Shown here: one piece after another, positions 32,682 to 43,855 of the stretch
Layout: each line of letters starts with the position of its first letter
Position numbering within the stretch: position 1 is the first letter of the stretch
NCBI GenBank assembly: GCA_039105265.1
Contig: JAPFFF010000005.1
Coordinates: 6,805,501 to 6,869,500, forward strand
DNA length: 64,000 nucleotides
DNA from: Tritrichomonas musculus
Taxonomy: Eukaryota; Parabasalia; Tritrichomonadida; Tritrichomonadidae
Reading direction: 5' to 3'
Translations under genes and position numbers: made by a program
Notes under the pieces: model-generated
What the model was told of the DNA's origin: nothing
The model's database searches: none
Seen by the model: the letters and a program-made list of their open reading frames with translations, nothing else

Positions 32682-32753
32682 TTTAATTAATCATTGAATA
32701 AGAGCTTATAGAAGTGTTTATATAAATATGTATTAGAATTTTATTATTTATTA

Positions 32754-34271
32754 TCAAAACTCTATATAATCGTCATCATTCATAATTTGATGAATTCGAT
32801 GTTCAAGACCTTCACATTTGCATGCAATATGTTGTTCTGACCTTTCTTTAACTTCATTGATAATTTCAAAGAATTCTGAATTTGCAAATTCTGCTATTAA
32901 ATCTTTAAAATTATCACAAAAATGGAATTTATCAAAAAAATAATAATAATTATCAATTACAATGGAGTCAATTTTGGCGTCATCTATGCATAGCCCAGAC
33001 ATAAAAACGTCATAAATATTATTACTCAAAAGGAACTGGCACATATCCATATCACCAAATTTTATAATGTTTGATAACGCTTGATTTGCAGCAACTTTAA
33101 TTTCATACGTTCCTTCATTAATTGCAGAAAATAAAAATAAGCTTATTTTTCTGATTTCTTCATAATTTAGACAAATTGGATTAATTTTTATGAAAATTTG
33201 TAGATATTTGAATATAATAATTAAATCTTCAACATATTCGTGTTCGAAAATCATCTTGTGTATTAAAAATAAAGTTGATTGAATTTCTTTGTCATCTGTA
33301 GAGAAAATATTTGTGATATAACCTAAAAGTTGAATAGATTTATAATTTTGAAACTTAACAGCGATCTTTTTTAAGTGCTTGTAAATAAAAATACAAAATT
33401 GGAATAATTTAAGTGTAAACTTGTATTGTAGTTGTGATTTCTTAATAGATCTAATGATAAATTCAAGGGCTATTTCTTTTCGAAGAAAAATAGAAATTGT
33501 ATTAATATCCAAATTTTCAATTTTACAAATTTGTATATAATAGTCTATTATATATTCCAAAGTAATATCATCAATTTTAGTTAATTTTGATATAAAGTTT
33601 AATATTAACAGAATCTTTTTAGGATGAGGAATTATTTGTGTTAATTCAGTAATTGTTTGATATAACTGAAAGATACTCCTTAAAAATATTACATTACTAA
33701 TATTTGGATTTGAGAAAATGCAATCAAAGGGAATTTCTGAAATAATATTTGGTATACATTCTTTTTCAAGCATAGGTAACAAGTAACTAATGGAAGAAAT
33801 CAAATAATGATCATTAGCGGTTTTCTTTTGAAGAGCTGAAAAGCAATAACCAATTATATTATAACGAATTAAGAAATTGGAAATATTGTCATCCTTAAAC
33901 AAGCATAATATAAAAAGGTAAAAATATGTATATTGATTAATTTCATCAAAATTTTTCCGAAGAGCTAATAAAGTAAAAATATGAAATTTTGTTCTCTTTA
34001 TGGGTAAAAGTAAATAGTTGATATTAATCTGTTGATCTATTTGATAAATAATATTTTGAAAGTAAGCCGATAGTAAAATAAAATCTTTTAAGTTTGATTG
34101 ATCTAAAGATTTGATGCATAATTCCAAATTTTCAATTAATAAATATAATTTTTTCTCCAAAATTGCGTTTGGCTTCTCGATGTTTGATTTGTCATCTTCT
34201 GATTGACTTTGACATGTGAAAGAAAAAGATAAAGGTGTTTTAAAATCGATAGAATCTTTATAAATATCCAT
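32754..34271 (-). CDS. Armadillo/HEAT-like helical protein
   Basis: Protein of 505 residues, almost all alpha-helical, with leucine-rich helix pairs resembling armadillo-like repeats. No single repeat matches a consensus strongly. One of the clearest is KVAANQALSNIIKFGDMDMCQFLLSNNIYDVF near the C-terminus, which reads like an ARM repeat (AxxALxNLxxxG). It lacks enzymatic motifs and membrane segments. Many such proteins occur in trichomonads, usually without known roles. The start is the ATG at 34271. It converges with the basic-protein gene (72-bp gap) and diverges from the small gene at 34376. Confidence 0.75.
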   Translation of the reverse strand: MDIYKDSIDFKTPLSFSFTCQSQSEDDKSNIEKPNAILEKKLYLLIENLELCIKSLDQSNLKDFILLSAYFQNIIYQIDQQININYLLLPIKRTKFHIFTLLALRKNFDEINQYTYFYLFILCLFKDDNISNFLIRYNIIGYCFSALQKKTANDHYLISSISYLLPMLEKECIPNIISEIPFDCIFSNPNISNVIFLRSIFQLYQTITELTQIIPHPKKILLILNFISKLTKIDDITLEYIIDYYIQICKIENLDINTISIFLRKEIALEFIIRSIKKSQLQYKFTLKLFQFCIFIYKHLKKIAVKFQNYKSIQLLGYITNIFSTDDKEIQSTLFLIHKMIFEHEYVEDLIIIFKYLQIFIKINPICLNYEEIRKISLFLFSAINEGTYEIKVAANQALSNIIKFGDMDMCQFLLSNNIYDVFMSGLCIDDAKIDSIVIDNYYYFFDKFHFCDNFKDLIAEFANSEFFEIINEVKERSEQHIACKCEGLEHRIHQIMNDDDYIEF

Positions 34272-34375
34272 TTGACTTTTTATTAAATTTATAAACGAAT
34301 TTGATATAAATTTTACATTTTTTGTGTTGATAATGATCGAAGTCTTGAATTTTACAACTTACAATATTTGTGATA

Positions 34376-34774
34376 ATGACGATTAAGATTTCAATAGGTT
34401 TTAATAGTCTATATATGAATAATAAAAATACCAAATCAAAAAAGATAGATTCTCTTGCTTTTGAAGACGCATCTCTAAAGCTTAAAATACGTGAAAATCA
34501 AATGATTCTTGATCAGATTGAAAATAATGTTGATAAAAATTATTTTGATTTTGTGTCAAGTCTCCCTTTGTTCGATTCACTTGAAAAAACATCATATGAA
34601 AAATCAATAATAAATGAGATAGAAATAATTGGTCAAAAAGACCTGGCTAAAGATCCTCTTGCCAACCAAAAATTAGTCAACGAGCATATTTTCTACAAAC
34701 AGGAGCAAGATAAGCTTAAAAAGCAATTAAAAAATATGGATTTAGAACAAAAGCATATTTCTAATGATGAGTAA
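34376..34774 (+). CDS. Small charged helical protein
   Basis: Protein of about 132 residues with no recognised family. The first in-frame ATG is at 34376, just after a GTG. A second ATG at 34415 (MNNKNTKSKK) would remove a hydrophobic leader of 13 residues and may be the true start. The rest is Lys/Glu/Asp-rich, with helices such as KLKIRENQMILDQIENN and a heptad-like end (YKQEQDKLKKQLKNMD). It resembles small subunits of larger complexes. Coding status is likely but not certain. Confidence 0.55.
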   Translation: MTIKISIGFNSLYMNNKNTKSKKIDSLAFEDASLKLKIRENQMILDQIENNVDKNYFDFVSSLPLFDSLEKTSYEKSIINEIEIIGQKDLAKDPLANQKLVNEHIFYKQEQDKLKKQLKNMDLEQKHISNDE

Positions 34775-35007
34775 TCGAGAGTATTCTATATTAATCACCA
34801 ATAATGTTTTTTTATTCATAAATAAAACTATTATAATATCATTTTTATTTCAAGAACAAGAAAGGAGCATTTAAATATGATAAAAAGTGGAGATTATGAA
34901 TTTTAACCCAATAATGAATTTTATTAATATAATATATTTTACTTATAAAAAAATAAATAAATAATATAATTAGAAAACAAAATGCAAAAATAAATAAATG
35001 CTATTGC

Positions 35008-38000
35008 TTACCAGAAAGGGCACCAGCCGATATAATGTCTTACATATCTTGAAGGATCAGAAGCTTCTTTAACCAATGCGTCCACATGAGACTCTACATC
35101 CATTTCAGGGTTCTGACTATCATAATTAAACAATAATTCATCTCTTCCAACTAATTTTGAGTAAACTCTATCGATAATTCTTGTTTGTGAAGATAATTTC
35201 TTTTCATCATCCGTTTCTTCTAAAGGTTCATGAACGAAAATTTCGAGTAAAGCGACGATACTTGCTTTGCTATCTCTGAGGACCCACATTACATCTTCGC
35301 AAGTCTTTCTAAATATTCCTTCGATAGTTGATGAATCGAGTGCGTTAACGATCATTCTTGTTAATCTAAATGGAACCATTTCAGGATAAGACGCCCTTAA
35401 AATTGTTGATTCGAAAGAGTCACCGAAATCGATATGAATCACTCTGCCTGTTTCTCTTTGCACCATAATGTTTGAAGGATGACGATCACCTAATCCAATT
35501 ACATAGCCGACCATTGACATCAATGCTGTTGTGACTGTGAAATTCAAGCTTTGAGACATCCACATTGCTGCATTTGGTGCTCTTGACCAAAGTGCATCAC
35601 GAATTTCATTTGCTTCACATTTCTTGGAAATAATCCTAAACGTCTCCAATTTTTGGGAGAATGTCAAATTATTAAAGAAAGGACCAACAGTATCATCAAG
35701 AATCGTAAACTCAATATTCTGAGGTGTGTTGTGAAGAAGCCGATGTTCACTGATCATCTGATGAAGAGTGTCTGCACCAGTGACCCACGTGATCAACCCA
35801 GCATTTGGTGATAAAGGAATGATTGCGTATTTTACAATCTGAGCGCCAAGTTCACGAGTGGTCCTAATTCTATTCATTACAGAATTAATCAAAGTGAAGA
35901 ATTGCATTACACGCTGATCAAGTCTAATATCTTCATTACCTTTTAATAAGAATTTTACCTTTTCTCCGCTTGAAGATATCATAAAAACGCATCTAGGGTG
36001 TTGCTGAGTGCCTAAGACTTGAAGTGCAGGTTCAATGCATTCAAGATTAGGAACTGGATGAAGCACTGAATAAGTTCCAGGTACAGCTATTTTGAATCCA
36101 CGTTTTGTTGCAAGTTGTTCAGAAACCTTTGGTAGCAAAATTAATTCAAGACGTTTTACACGATCATTTAATTGTGAGAAAAGATGCTTGAATATATCCC
36201 ACATTGATCTAATTGACTTGTTTGTATGTTCATTAAATAGAGCACGGCATTGTTTTATCATTGGATCGTGTTTTCGTATGAATAAACGGTCTAGGTCACA
36301 TCTTGGCTTATCATATTGTGCAAACATAGAATTGAGGATTCTGTCCATCTTTTGGATGTTGTTATCATGATTTGCCTTTGATGCAGTATCGAGAGCGATG
36401 ATCCATTGTTCGAACCAAGAAATTGCAGCACTTAACATTCCATCAACGAACAAGTTAGCATCAGCTGCTTCTTCTTCATGATTTTTATGAAGTCTTAAAA
36501 GAATATCTCGTGAAGCTTTCGCTTTAGATACATCACAATGTTCATATAATTTAAGAGGATAAAAAAGTCCTTGATAATGTTTTTCACCAAATTTCATCAA
36601 AATTCGTTCAACGACATTTCGAATCAGATGGTCAGGATGAGCAATTTGGACAGTTATTTGAGGAATTATTTCAACAATGATGTTTGCTGGTAATTCAAGA
36701 ATATCATTGATTAATGAGTCGGTTATAATACGAGAATCATTCACTCTAAAGAAGATCGAAAACATTTGGCATAAAAATTCTAATGTATTCGAAGATCGAA
36801 GCTGTGTTGCTCTCAAAAACCCTACTACTGCATTTACTGAGTATTTGTCTCTGTGTGATGGATCTGCGTCTATTAAGCGTGAATTGGCATATGCCCACTG
36901 AAGCCAGATTTTATAATCAGTGCTATTTTTTATCTTTCCTTTTTCATAGAGACGAGAAACTTCTTTCAGTTCTTCTTTGTTAGGACACATCATCGATTTG
37001 AAGGTTCCAAGAGTTCGATATATTCGTGCTTCAACAACGCCATCGATTCCAAATGATGTAAACATCGAATCAAAGCAGGAAGACATGTTTGAAGGCGAAA
37101 TACTGCAAAGTTTGATGAGGAATTCTTTTTGTTTTTCAGGTGACATTTCACCCAATTTTTCTAACATGGCTTCTGGTTGTGGTTCAACGTTCAAAAGTTG
37201 TGATGCTGTGTTATAATCAAATTCTTGGTGTTTAATGAGTGTAGCTATTAGAACATAGAATCGATTTGTGTTAAGTTTGTTGAGACTTTCAATGAATTCT
37301 TCACTTGTGTCGCTTTCTCCGACATTGATAAGATCAAGAACAGATTTAAGCGATTCAATTGCTTCTTTTTTCTTCCCTCTTGCCCAAAGAATCTTTGAAT
37401 GTTCGAGTTCGATATTAGGATGAATCGTTTGTTTGAAAAATCGATTGAAGAAGCTGTCAATTAGATTCCATCGTCTTTCTTTTCTTAAAACTGAAATCAT
37501 GTTAAAGTAAACGTTGATATATTCGCCAGGTGCAAAAACTAATGATCTGATTGCTATGAGACGAATCCATGATTCACTGTCCCTTTTGAAGCCTTTCAAT
37601 CGTTTATTCCAAATTGAAGCAGCAAGATCAGTTTTATCTTGGCTGCCGTTTAAAATATTCAATGATTCTTGTAACTCAATGAACATTTGTGAATAGTAAA
37701 GATTCTTGTGTAATCTAATTGCATCACCTCCAATGTAAACTGATGTATCTTTTGCAAGAGTCTCGAATCCTTTTGTAATCATTGTTTGGCATTCTTCATA
37801 ACGCTGAGTTTTTAGAAGATAAAAAACCATGAATAACATTTCGCTCAAGTGAAGCTGTTTGTGAAACATTTTAACATAATAATCAACTTTTTGATAATCT
37901 TCACAATTATAATAGGCCCAAGCAAAATGTTTGGCGTTTTCTTCCTTTAAAAGTGGATCCCATGTCTCAAATGATTCTTCCATTTCTTTGATTTTGTCCC

Positions 38001-41000
38001 ACATTTCAAGATGATCATAGCATCGTAAAATTGATGATACATCAAAATTGGCATCTCCTAAATTTGCATATAAATGAAATGCTTTGTCCCATTCACCAAG
38101 TTTTTCGCTCCAAAGAGCAGCAGTTGCATCTTCAAGGAGTCCTTTTGCATGAACAAGCATGCCATGTGCTGCTGCATTTCGTCCCATTGTTGTATTTAAA
38201 TCAAGTAATTTTTCAATAATCATATGATCCTTTGGATTTTTCTTGAAAAGTCGTTGAAGGAAGAAAAGTGTTAATGGACGTGAATCTGATGCATTTGCGA
38301 GCTCAAGGCCATCTAATTGAAGCGGCATTGAAGCTCTATCTAATAGTTCGATGATTTGGACGAAGAAAGGATCAATCGGATTGAATGAACCGATGACATG
38401 ATGAACTATTTGTGAGAAATATAGTTGCTCATCTGGGTGAAGCTTCTCCCAGCATGATAGAAAAGCTATTGGAAACAATTGTTGTCTAAAAGCTGACATT
38501 GTTGTTGCTAAGGTTGCACATGAACGAATGACAACTGATGGTGATTGACTAATTACTTTTTGGCAGAGATCATCAAGCCATCTAACAATATTTAAATCAT
38601 CTGGAGGTTGTAAATCAAAGAATGATTGATTAGCTGATTGAGAAGTGATTGGCATTGTTGGATGATATAATTTAAATTTGGGTTTCATTTTCTTTATTAT
38701 TGAATTATCAGTATTATTGTTGTTAGCTGTAAGAGAATGTAATTGCAAGTTGAATAATGAAGACCAATGCTCTGCGAGTGAAACAGGTAAATTTTGATTG
38801 TTACAAAGAGAAATAAGAAGTGGTATTGCATTCGAGCCTGTTTGATCTTTTTGTATCATCATTCGAACAAGCAGAGAGATTCTTGATTGAAACATTGACA
38901 GATCTTTTGATTGAATTAAAACATTGAACGTTTTAGAGAGGATTTTCATAAACATTTGATTCAATGGAATTGAGCTCATTCGAATCCTATCTTCAACGGC
39001 TGAAATAAACGGTTCAAATGGTTGATCTTGAAACATTATCGAGAAAGATAGAAATTTCATCAAGTATTTGAAATAATTTCGGTTTCGATTTGTAATCATG
39101 CGCGTAGCTGGCAGAAAGAGAACGGATGCATAAGAAATATAACCGCTTAAAAGATGAAATGAAAGAGATGCAGCAAGCTTGATGCTGTAACAGCTGTTTA
39201 AATATTTTAATTGAAGTTGTGTTAATTCTGGTAGAAATTGTGTCGATTCACTTAGACATTCTCTAGTTATAACTTCAAGGCTCTGGAAAAGCGTGTCACG
39301 ATTTTTGTCATTAAATGTCTCTATTCCTCTTAAAAACATTGGAATCACCATATCTACGAACTTTGCAGCGTCTTTCGATGCAGAGTCATAGATACATGTG
39401 ACTGCCTCAAAGAGTTGCATTGTTGGAACTTTGAAATATGGAATTAAATGTGATATAGTAAAATCTGCATAAAATGATTTACAGCCAAGATCAACTCCAA
39501 GCTCACTGTGTTTTGATGCTTCAACTTCAGATGTAGTCACTGAATCGCATGCTGTACCGAAAAGTTTGAGAATTGCTACTGATACTTCATTTCCTTGCGT
39601 TGATATTAGTAATTTCATCAAAACTGGAATGAAGTGTTGATGATGAAGACGAAGATTAAGACCTGTATCGATTTTAGTAGATAATAATGTTAGAGAGTTA
39701 ACAGCGGATACAAGAAGTACATTTGATTTTCGTGTTTTAAATATATTGAAAAAGGCAGATAATGTTCTATCAAGATAGTTGGCGGTTAAATTTCCGAGTG
39801 CGGCTAAAGTTTGAAGTAGATACATATCTCTTTTGTCGAAATATTTTGAGTTTAATATTTGGAATATTTTGATGCGTTTTGGCTCTTTCTTCATTCTTTC
39901 ATCGAAATTCGAAATAAATGATTCAGGATCACTGAATCCATCTCTATATACTACATGGTTTAATTCGGAATTTGTTGAGTTTGGCATTTTCGATTCTTTT
40001 TCATATGTTATTCTTTCTTGGTGTTGATCATCTTCGGTTTCATTGCTCAAAAGAAGGTCAAGGCAAACGTTTATTATGATTGGTACATAAGTTGGTATTA
40101 TTTCAATGAACTTTGATACAAAAATTGGCATTAATGATGCATATTTGGCAGCTACTTTTACATATGGTGTTGTTCTTAATGTTGTCAATGTTAGATTTAA
40201 AAATTCTGAAATTGGGAAAGTGAAATCGAATGGATTATACTGCATCAAATCGGATATAAGCTCGAGTGCTTTCCTACGAACTCGAAAACAAGGATCTGAA
40301 AGCATGAGAGCTATTTCTGAATTAAGAGAAATATCTGCTGTAGGCTTTAAAAAACTTATTGCTTTATACCGAACTGATTTGTGCATATCATAAACAGCCG
40401 TATGTAATAGCCATAAATGAGCTTCTGTGGTAGGTTCGCAAGCTATTGTTTTCACCAGTCGTTTACTTAAATTTTCTAAAGAATAATCATAGATTTTAGT
40501 GATGGTTTGATGCATTTCTTCGTAGTTTTGAAAAAGTTGTAATTTAAATGTTCGTGCCATTTTGAGATAAACAATTATTTGGTTAGGTGGATTGTTAGGA
40601 GATAAACCTCTTTTCATTTGGGTAGAAATATACTGTTTAATTTCAGAAGTGAGAGTTGGATGGGTTTTTAAGCTTCGTATATAGTTTTTGCATATTGTTG
40701 AGTTCAAATAAATATTTGAAGGAAGAGCAACTCCTGGAACAGATTCTGCAAGAATTGCAAATGACTTAAATGCCATGCTACAATGAGTTTTATTTGATGA
40801 TGTAGTAATAACTTTAATAATAAAATCAATCAAAGCATCTTTTGGTAAAGTTTCTTTAAAAATAAGAATTGATTGATTTAAGGCTTCATAAAAAGGTATT
40901 ATTGAATCTGAATTAACGCATTTTGATATATATCCCGTAAATATTTTATTTATAACTTCTTCTGTAAATAAGTTTCGCTCTGATAAAGCAATTTTGTTTA

Positions 41001-41841
41001 TAATCTGAAACGAACTGAGAGCCATTGGGGAATTTTGAGATAGGCATAAGCTTGAAAGAATATTGATATACGAATTAAGATGAGAAGTAAATATTGAAGG
41101 TTTAAAGCAATAAATTTTTTGAAGAATAAGCAAATGTCCATGTATTTTTGTGTCGGCATACTTTTGATGATTAATTAATGTGTTAAGGCACTCAGAAAAA
41201 ATTGAAAGAACGTGAGAATCATTCTTGTCGGAAAGTCCTTGTAAAACAAATGAGATAACATTAGCAACAAGAGTTCTAACGTAAGTGTCTTCCGATTCTG
41301 ATAAACGAAAAATTGACCAAAGGTTTTGTGTCATACTATGAACAATATCTCTAGGTAAGAATTTTTTGGCACTTTTAATGATCAGTAAGGCATTAATATA
41401 TTTGCTAGTCCGTTGCTCATTAATCCATTCAAAAGCTTTCTTGACGGATTCTTTGAATAAATTAGTAGCATCTGGTATGTCGATAGATAGCCAATAAAGT
41501 ACTTTGCTTGAAGCATGCACAACAAGTGTATCTTTAGCCATTAATAAATCTTCGATTATGTTGAATGAATTTTTAAGGCGGTCCATATCTTTCTCGAAAT
41601 AGTGTAAAATTGAATATGCCATTAAAACATTCATTTGTGTTCGTGGTATCTCAAATTTGGCGTTTTTTTGGATTTCAAGATACCATCTTTCAAAACATTT
41701 GACAATTTCGGATTCTTCTATTGATATCAAATTTTGGCCCAATGATTCAATTAAAGGCGATCTCGCCTTTTTCCAGTTTTTGAAATCACTGATTTGGTCG
41801 TTGTCGACAAAGGCGAGAATGTCGACATCCAAACCTTTCAT
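35008..41841 (-). CDS. TOR: TOR kinase (phosphatidylinositol 3-kinase-related kinase)
   Basis: Protein of about 2,277 residues, the central growth and nutrient-sensing Ser/Thr kinase. The frame is open to a TTG at 41895, but the first ATG is at 41841. The N-terminal 1,150 residues are HEAT-type helical repeats, followed by a FAT region with TPR-like pairs (about 1,150-1,780). An FRB-like bundle starts near 1,810 (SWFEQWIIALDTASKA, ending with SMWDIFKHLF). The kinase lobe has FLLKGNEDIRLDQRVMQFF, the catalytic GLGDRHPSN (about 2,115) and HIDFGDSFE. The protein ends in a FATC tail, HYIGWCPFW, diagnostic of TOR rather than ATM, ATR or TRRAP. At FRB positions known to contact rapamycin-FKBP12, residues appear changed (see findings). 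It is slightly shorter than human mTOR. Confidence 0.95.
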   Translation of the reverse strand: MKGLDVDILAFVDNDQISDFKNWKKARSPLIESLGQNLISIEESEIVKCFERWYLEIQKNAKFEIPRTQMNVLMAYSILHYFEKDMDRLKNSFNIIEDLLMAKDTLVVHASSKVLYWLSIDIPDATNLFKESVKKAFEWINEQRTSKYINALLIIKSAKKFLPRDIVHSMTQNLWSIFRLSESEDTYVRTLVANVISFVLQGLSDKNDSHVLSIFSECLNTLINHQKYADTKIHGHLLILQKIYCFKPSIFTSHLNSYINILSSLCLSQNSPMALSSFQIINKIALSERNLFTEEVINKIFTGYISKCVNSDSIIPFYEALNQSILIFKETLPKDALIDFIIKVITTSSNKTHCSMAFKSFAILAESVPGVALPSNIYLNSTICKNYIRSLKTHPTLTSEIKQYISTQMKRGLSPNNPPNQIIVYLKMARTFKLQLFQNYEEMHQTITKIYDYSLENLSKRLVKTIACEPTTEAHLWLLHTAVYDMHKSVRYKAISFLKPTADISLNSEIALMLSDPCFRVRRKALELISDLMQYNPFDFTFPISEFLNLTLTTLRTTPYVKVAAKYASLMPIFVSKFIEIIPTYVPIIINVCLDLLLSNETEDDQHQERITYEKESKMPNSTNSELNHVVYRDGFSDPESFISNFDERMKKEPKRIKIFQILNSKYFDKRDMYLLQTLAALGNLTANYLDRTLSAFFNIFKTRKSNVLLVSAVNSLTLLSTKIDTGLNLRLHHQHFIPVLMKLLISTQGNEVSVAILKLFGTACDSVTTSEVEASKHSELGVDLGCKSFYADFTISHLIPYFKVPTMQLFEAVTCIYDSASKDAAKFVDMVIPMFLRGIETFNDKNRDTLFQSLEVITRECLSESTQFLPELTQLQLKYLNSCYSIKLAASLSFHLLSGYISYASVLFLPATRMITNRNRNYFKYLMKFLSFSIMFQDQPFEPFISAVEDRIRMSSIPLNQMFMKILSKTFNVLIQSKDLSMFQSRISLLVRMMIQKDQTGSNAIPLLISLCNNQNLPVSLAEHWSSLFNLQLHSLTANNNNTDNSIIKKMKPKFKLYHPTMPITSQSANQSFFDLQPPDDLNIVRWLDDLCQKVISQSPSVVIRSCATLATTMSAFRQQLFPIAFLSCWEKLHPDEQLYFSQIVHHVIGSFNPIDPFFVQIIELLDRASMPLQLDGLELANASDSRPLTLFFLQRLFKKNPKDHMIIEKLLDLNTTMGRNAAAHGMLVHAKGLLEDATAALWSEKLGEWDKAFHLYANLGDANFDVSSILRCYDHLEMWDKIKEMEESFETWDPLLKEENAKHFAWAYYNCEDYQKVDYYVKMFHKQLHLSEMLFMVFYLLKTQRYEECQTMITKGFETLAKDTSVYIGGDAIRLHKNLYYSQMFIELQESLNILNGSQDKTDLAASIWNKRLKGFKRDSESWIRLIAIRSLVFAPGEYINVYFNMISVLRKERRWNLIDSFFNRFFKQTIHPNIELEHSKILWARGKKKEAIESLKSVLDLINVGESDTSEEFIESLNKLNTNRFYVLIATLIKHQEFDYNTASQLLNVEPQPEAMLEKLGEMSPEKQKEFLIKLCSISPSNMSSCFDSMFTSFGIDGVVEARIYRTLGTFKSMMCPNKEELKEVSRLYEKGKIKNSTDYKIWLQWAYANSRLIDADPSHRDKYSVNAVVGFLRATQLRSSNTLEFLCQMFSIFFRVNDSRIITDSLINDILELPANIIVEIIPQITVQIAHPDHLIRNVVERILMKFGEKHYQGLFYPLKLYEHCDVSKAKASRDILLRLHKNHEEEAADANLFVDGMLSAAISWFEQWIIALDTASKANHDNNIQKMDRILNSMFAQYDKPRCDLDRLFIRKHDPMIKQCRALFNEHTNKSIRSMWDIFKHLFSQLNDRVKRLELILLPKVSEQLATKRGFKIAVPGTYSVLHPVPNLECIEPALQVLGTQQHPRCVFMISSSGEKVKFLLKGNEDIRLDQRVMQFFTLINSVMNRIRTTRELGAQIVKYAIIPLSPNAGLITWVTGADTLHQMISEHRLLHNTPQNIEFTILDDTVGPFFNNLTFSQKLETFRIISKKCEANEIRDALWSRAPNAAMWMSQSLNFTVTTALMSMVGYVIGLGDRHPSNIMVQRETGRVIHIDFGDSFESTILRASYPEMVPFRLTRMIVNALDSSTIEGIFRKTCEDVMWVLRDSKASIVALLEIFVHEPLEETDDEKKLSSQTRIIDRVYSKLVGRDELLFNYDSQNPEMDVESHVDALVKEASDPSRYVRHYIGWCPFW

Positions 41842-42898
41842 TAAATCCAATTTTTTAAAATTGAATAGTTTATTTCGTTGATTAATATCTTTCAATTTTT
41901 TAAAAATGAAATTAGTTTATTCATATTTAATTTCAAAGTAACAAACTACAGTTTTGTATAATATTATTTAACATTATATATATTAATTTATTCTAGGATA
42001 TTATTTAATTTTTTTTCTTCCTTTTTAAGATAATTGAAAAATAAAATTCAATGCTGAAAAAGTTTCATAAATTTAAAAAGTTTTGTCTTCTCAATTTAAT
42101 AAATATGTTCTTTAAACGAAAAAAAATAATCATTCCATATAATAATCACTATTATGGCATTAATGGATAAATTATTGATAAATGCTATAATTTGTTTTTT
42201 GAAATGTAATATTTAAAAAGGAGGATTTTAAATCTTTCATTTAGTTAATTATAACGTTTTATATCAAAAAGTTTCTTTATTTTATTGATATATTTTTTCA
42301 AAATTATATTTAAAAGGGTTTTCATAGTTTATTTTTGGTGTTAACTTAGAAAATCAATTTCTGAAGTCAATATTTAATTTTAAAAGAATGGTGGTTGGTC
42401 AATATAGAAATTTTTCAAATTATATGTCCATCAAGCAATATCTATATTTATATATATTAAATGAATAAATTTTTGAATAAAATGAAAATTAAAATCTTAT
42501 ATTATATAAAAAAAATAAATAAAAAATAGAATTGACTAAAAAACTCTCATTTTCAAGATACCAAAATTAGACACATTTATATAATAATAACTTTTTGAAA
42601 AATAAATATATATGATATTTATTATCCTTTATCTCCTAATCATATTATTTTACTTGGTTTTCAAATGTAACATTTCTTATGTAATTGATTAATTTAATAT
42701 TGTATTTCATTTATAACTTTTGAGAATAATGTTAATTCTTAAATATTTTTAATTCAATCATTTAGATCAGCATATCATTATTGAAAGAGTAAATATATTT
42801 TTTTATGTCTTATATAAATAAGGTTTATTTGAATTGATAATATGATTTAAATGTTTATTTAAAAAATATATAATATTTAGATTTGATTAAAATGTATT
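41842..42898. other. Long gene-free spacer upstream of TOR
   Basis: This stretch of 1,057 bp is very AT-rich and has no credible open frame on either strand. GAAAAAGTTTCATAAATTTAAAAAGTTTTG at about 42057-42085, here two copies of the AAAAAGTTT word, lies some 215 bp before the TOR start. No RNA gene or repeat was recognised. The length is unusual for this compact region. Confidence 0.5.
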
Positions 42899-43855
42899 TT
42901 ATGTTAAAGGACATTCTTGTATATGCTCTAAAAGATCTAAAAGTTTCTTTTGGAGAATTTCAAAAGCGCGGGACACAATCACTTCTGGTCTGAGCGCTCC
43001 TGTTGATTCTACTTTAAATATATATTTATCAGGAACTTGATCAATAATTATTTTATTCTCTGAGTCTTTGATGCCTTCGCTTTCAAGGAATTCCTGGCAT
43101 TGTCTGCAAAAAGTGCAATCTTGAGTTTTAACAGAGATCGGTTTTTCTTCTAAATTTGCCTTTTTAAATACATTATTTGGACACATTGAAACAAAAGTAT
43201 CAAGATATTTACTATCTTCTTTAGCTTTTTCTGCAAAAAATGATTGATCAACTGTTATAATTGGTTCCATTCTATATGCTGCGCAGCTACATGGAGACCA
43301 CTTTGCATGTTCACGTGCAATTCCTTTAACTGCTCTGCATAGAACCTGTAAAGCTTGTCCTTTTCCAAGTTTGCAAATAGTTATTGGAACGTTTTCATAA
43401 CCTGGAATAGCAGGTATCTCAACTGGCTTGACTGATCGAGCTGCGTCAAGATATGGTGTGTATGCATGATCATCATCAGTAACTAAATATTCAAGATCAT
43501 CTGTTGTTACTAAGCGAGGTTCGTCAGTCTCGCACATTACATTAATTATATAAGATACAGAACATTTGGGGCAACCGTCATTACAGTCGCACTCGCTCTT
43601 AAATTTAAATTCAGGAGCACGTTCTGAGTAGAGAGGAATTAGGCCAAGACGATGCGCAATGAATTCATCAGGTAATGGAGATGTATTCTGTCGAAATTCA
43701 ATATCTTCAAAAGCAAACGTTGGAACTTCAGCTATCATAACACGACGAAGCGCATTTGCAAAAGCTGTACTCGCATTGGTTAATTCAAATTCGCATGTTC
43801 GATATGTTTGATCTAGGTTTGTGAGTTTTATTTCAGGTTTAACATTTCGAGACAT
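42899..43855 (-). CDS. RPB3: RNA polymerase II subunit RPB3
   Basis: Protein of 318 residues, the alpha-like subunit that pairs with RPB11 to start assembly of RNA polymerase II. The N-terminal dimerisation domain has FELTNASTAFANALRRVMIAEVPTFAFEDI (the alpha motif NALRRxxxAEVPTxAI) and IAHRLGLIPL. An inserted zinc-binding loop with four cysteines lies at about 88-97 (CDCNDGCPKC), like RPB3's CxxxCxxC loop. The C-terminal heptad-rich end has TGALRPEVIVSRAFEIL, matching the family's GxLxPExIxxxAxxxL. RPAC1 (Pol I/III) usually lacks this zinc loop, so RPB3 is preferred. Extra cysteines (CTFCRQCQEF) near 250 are unusual. Confidence 0.92.
   Translation of the reverse strand: MSRNVKPEIKLTNLDQTYRTCEFELTNASTAFANALRRVMIAEVPTFAFEDIEFRQNTSPLPDEFIAHRLGLIPLYSERAPEFKFKSECDCNDGCPKCSVSYIINVMCETDEPRLVTTDDLEYLVTDDDHAYTPYLDAARSVKPVEIPAIPGYENVPITICKLGKGQALQVLCRAVKGIAREHAKWSPCSCAAYRMEPIITVDQSFFAEKAKEDSKYLDTFVSMCPNNVFKKANLEEKPISVKTQDCTFCRQCQEFLESEGIKDSENKIIIDQVPDKYIFKVESTGALRPEVIVSRAFEILQKKLLDLLEHIQECPLT

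Noticed and set aside
41842-41895. TOR start at 41895
   Set aside because: That codon is TTG; the first in-frame ATG is at 41841. Similar TTG or GTG extensions were dropped at 21377, 23928, 47631, 52700 and 62592.
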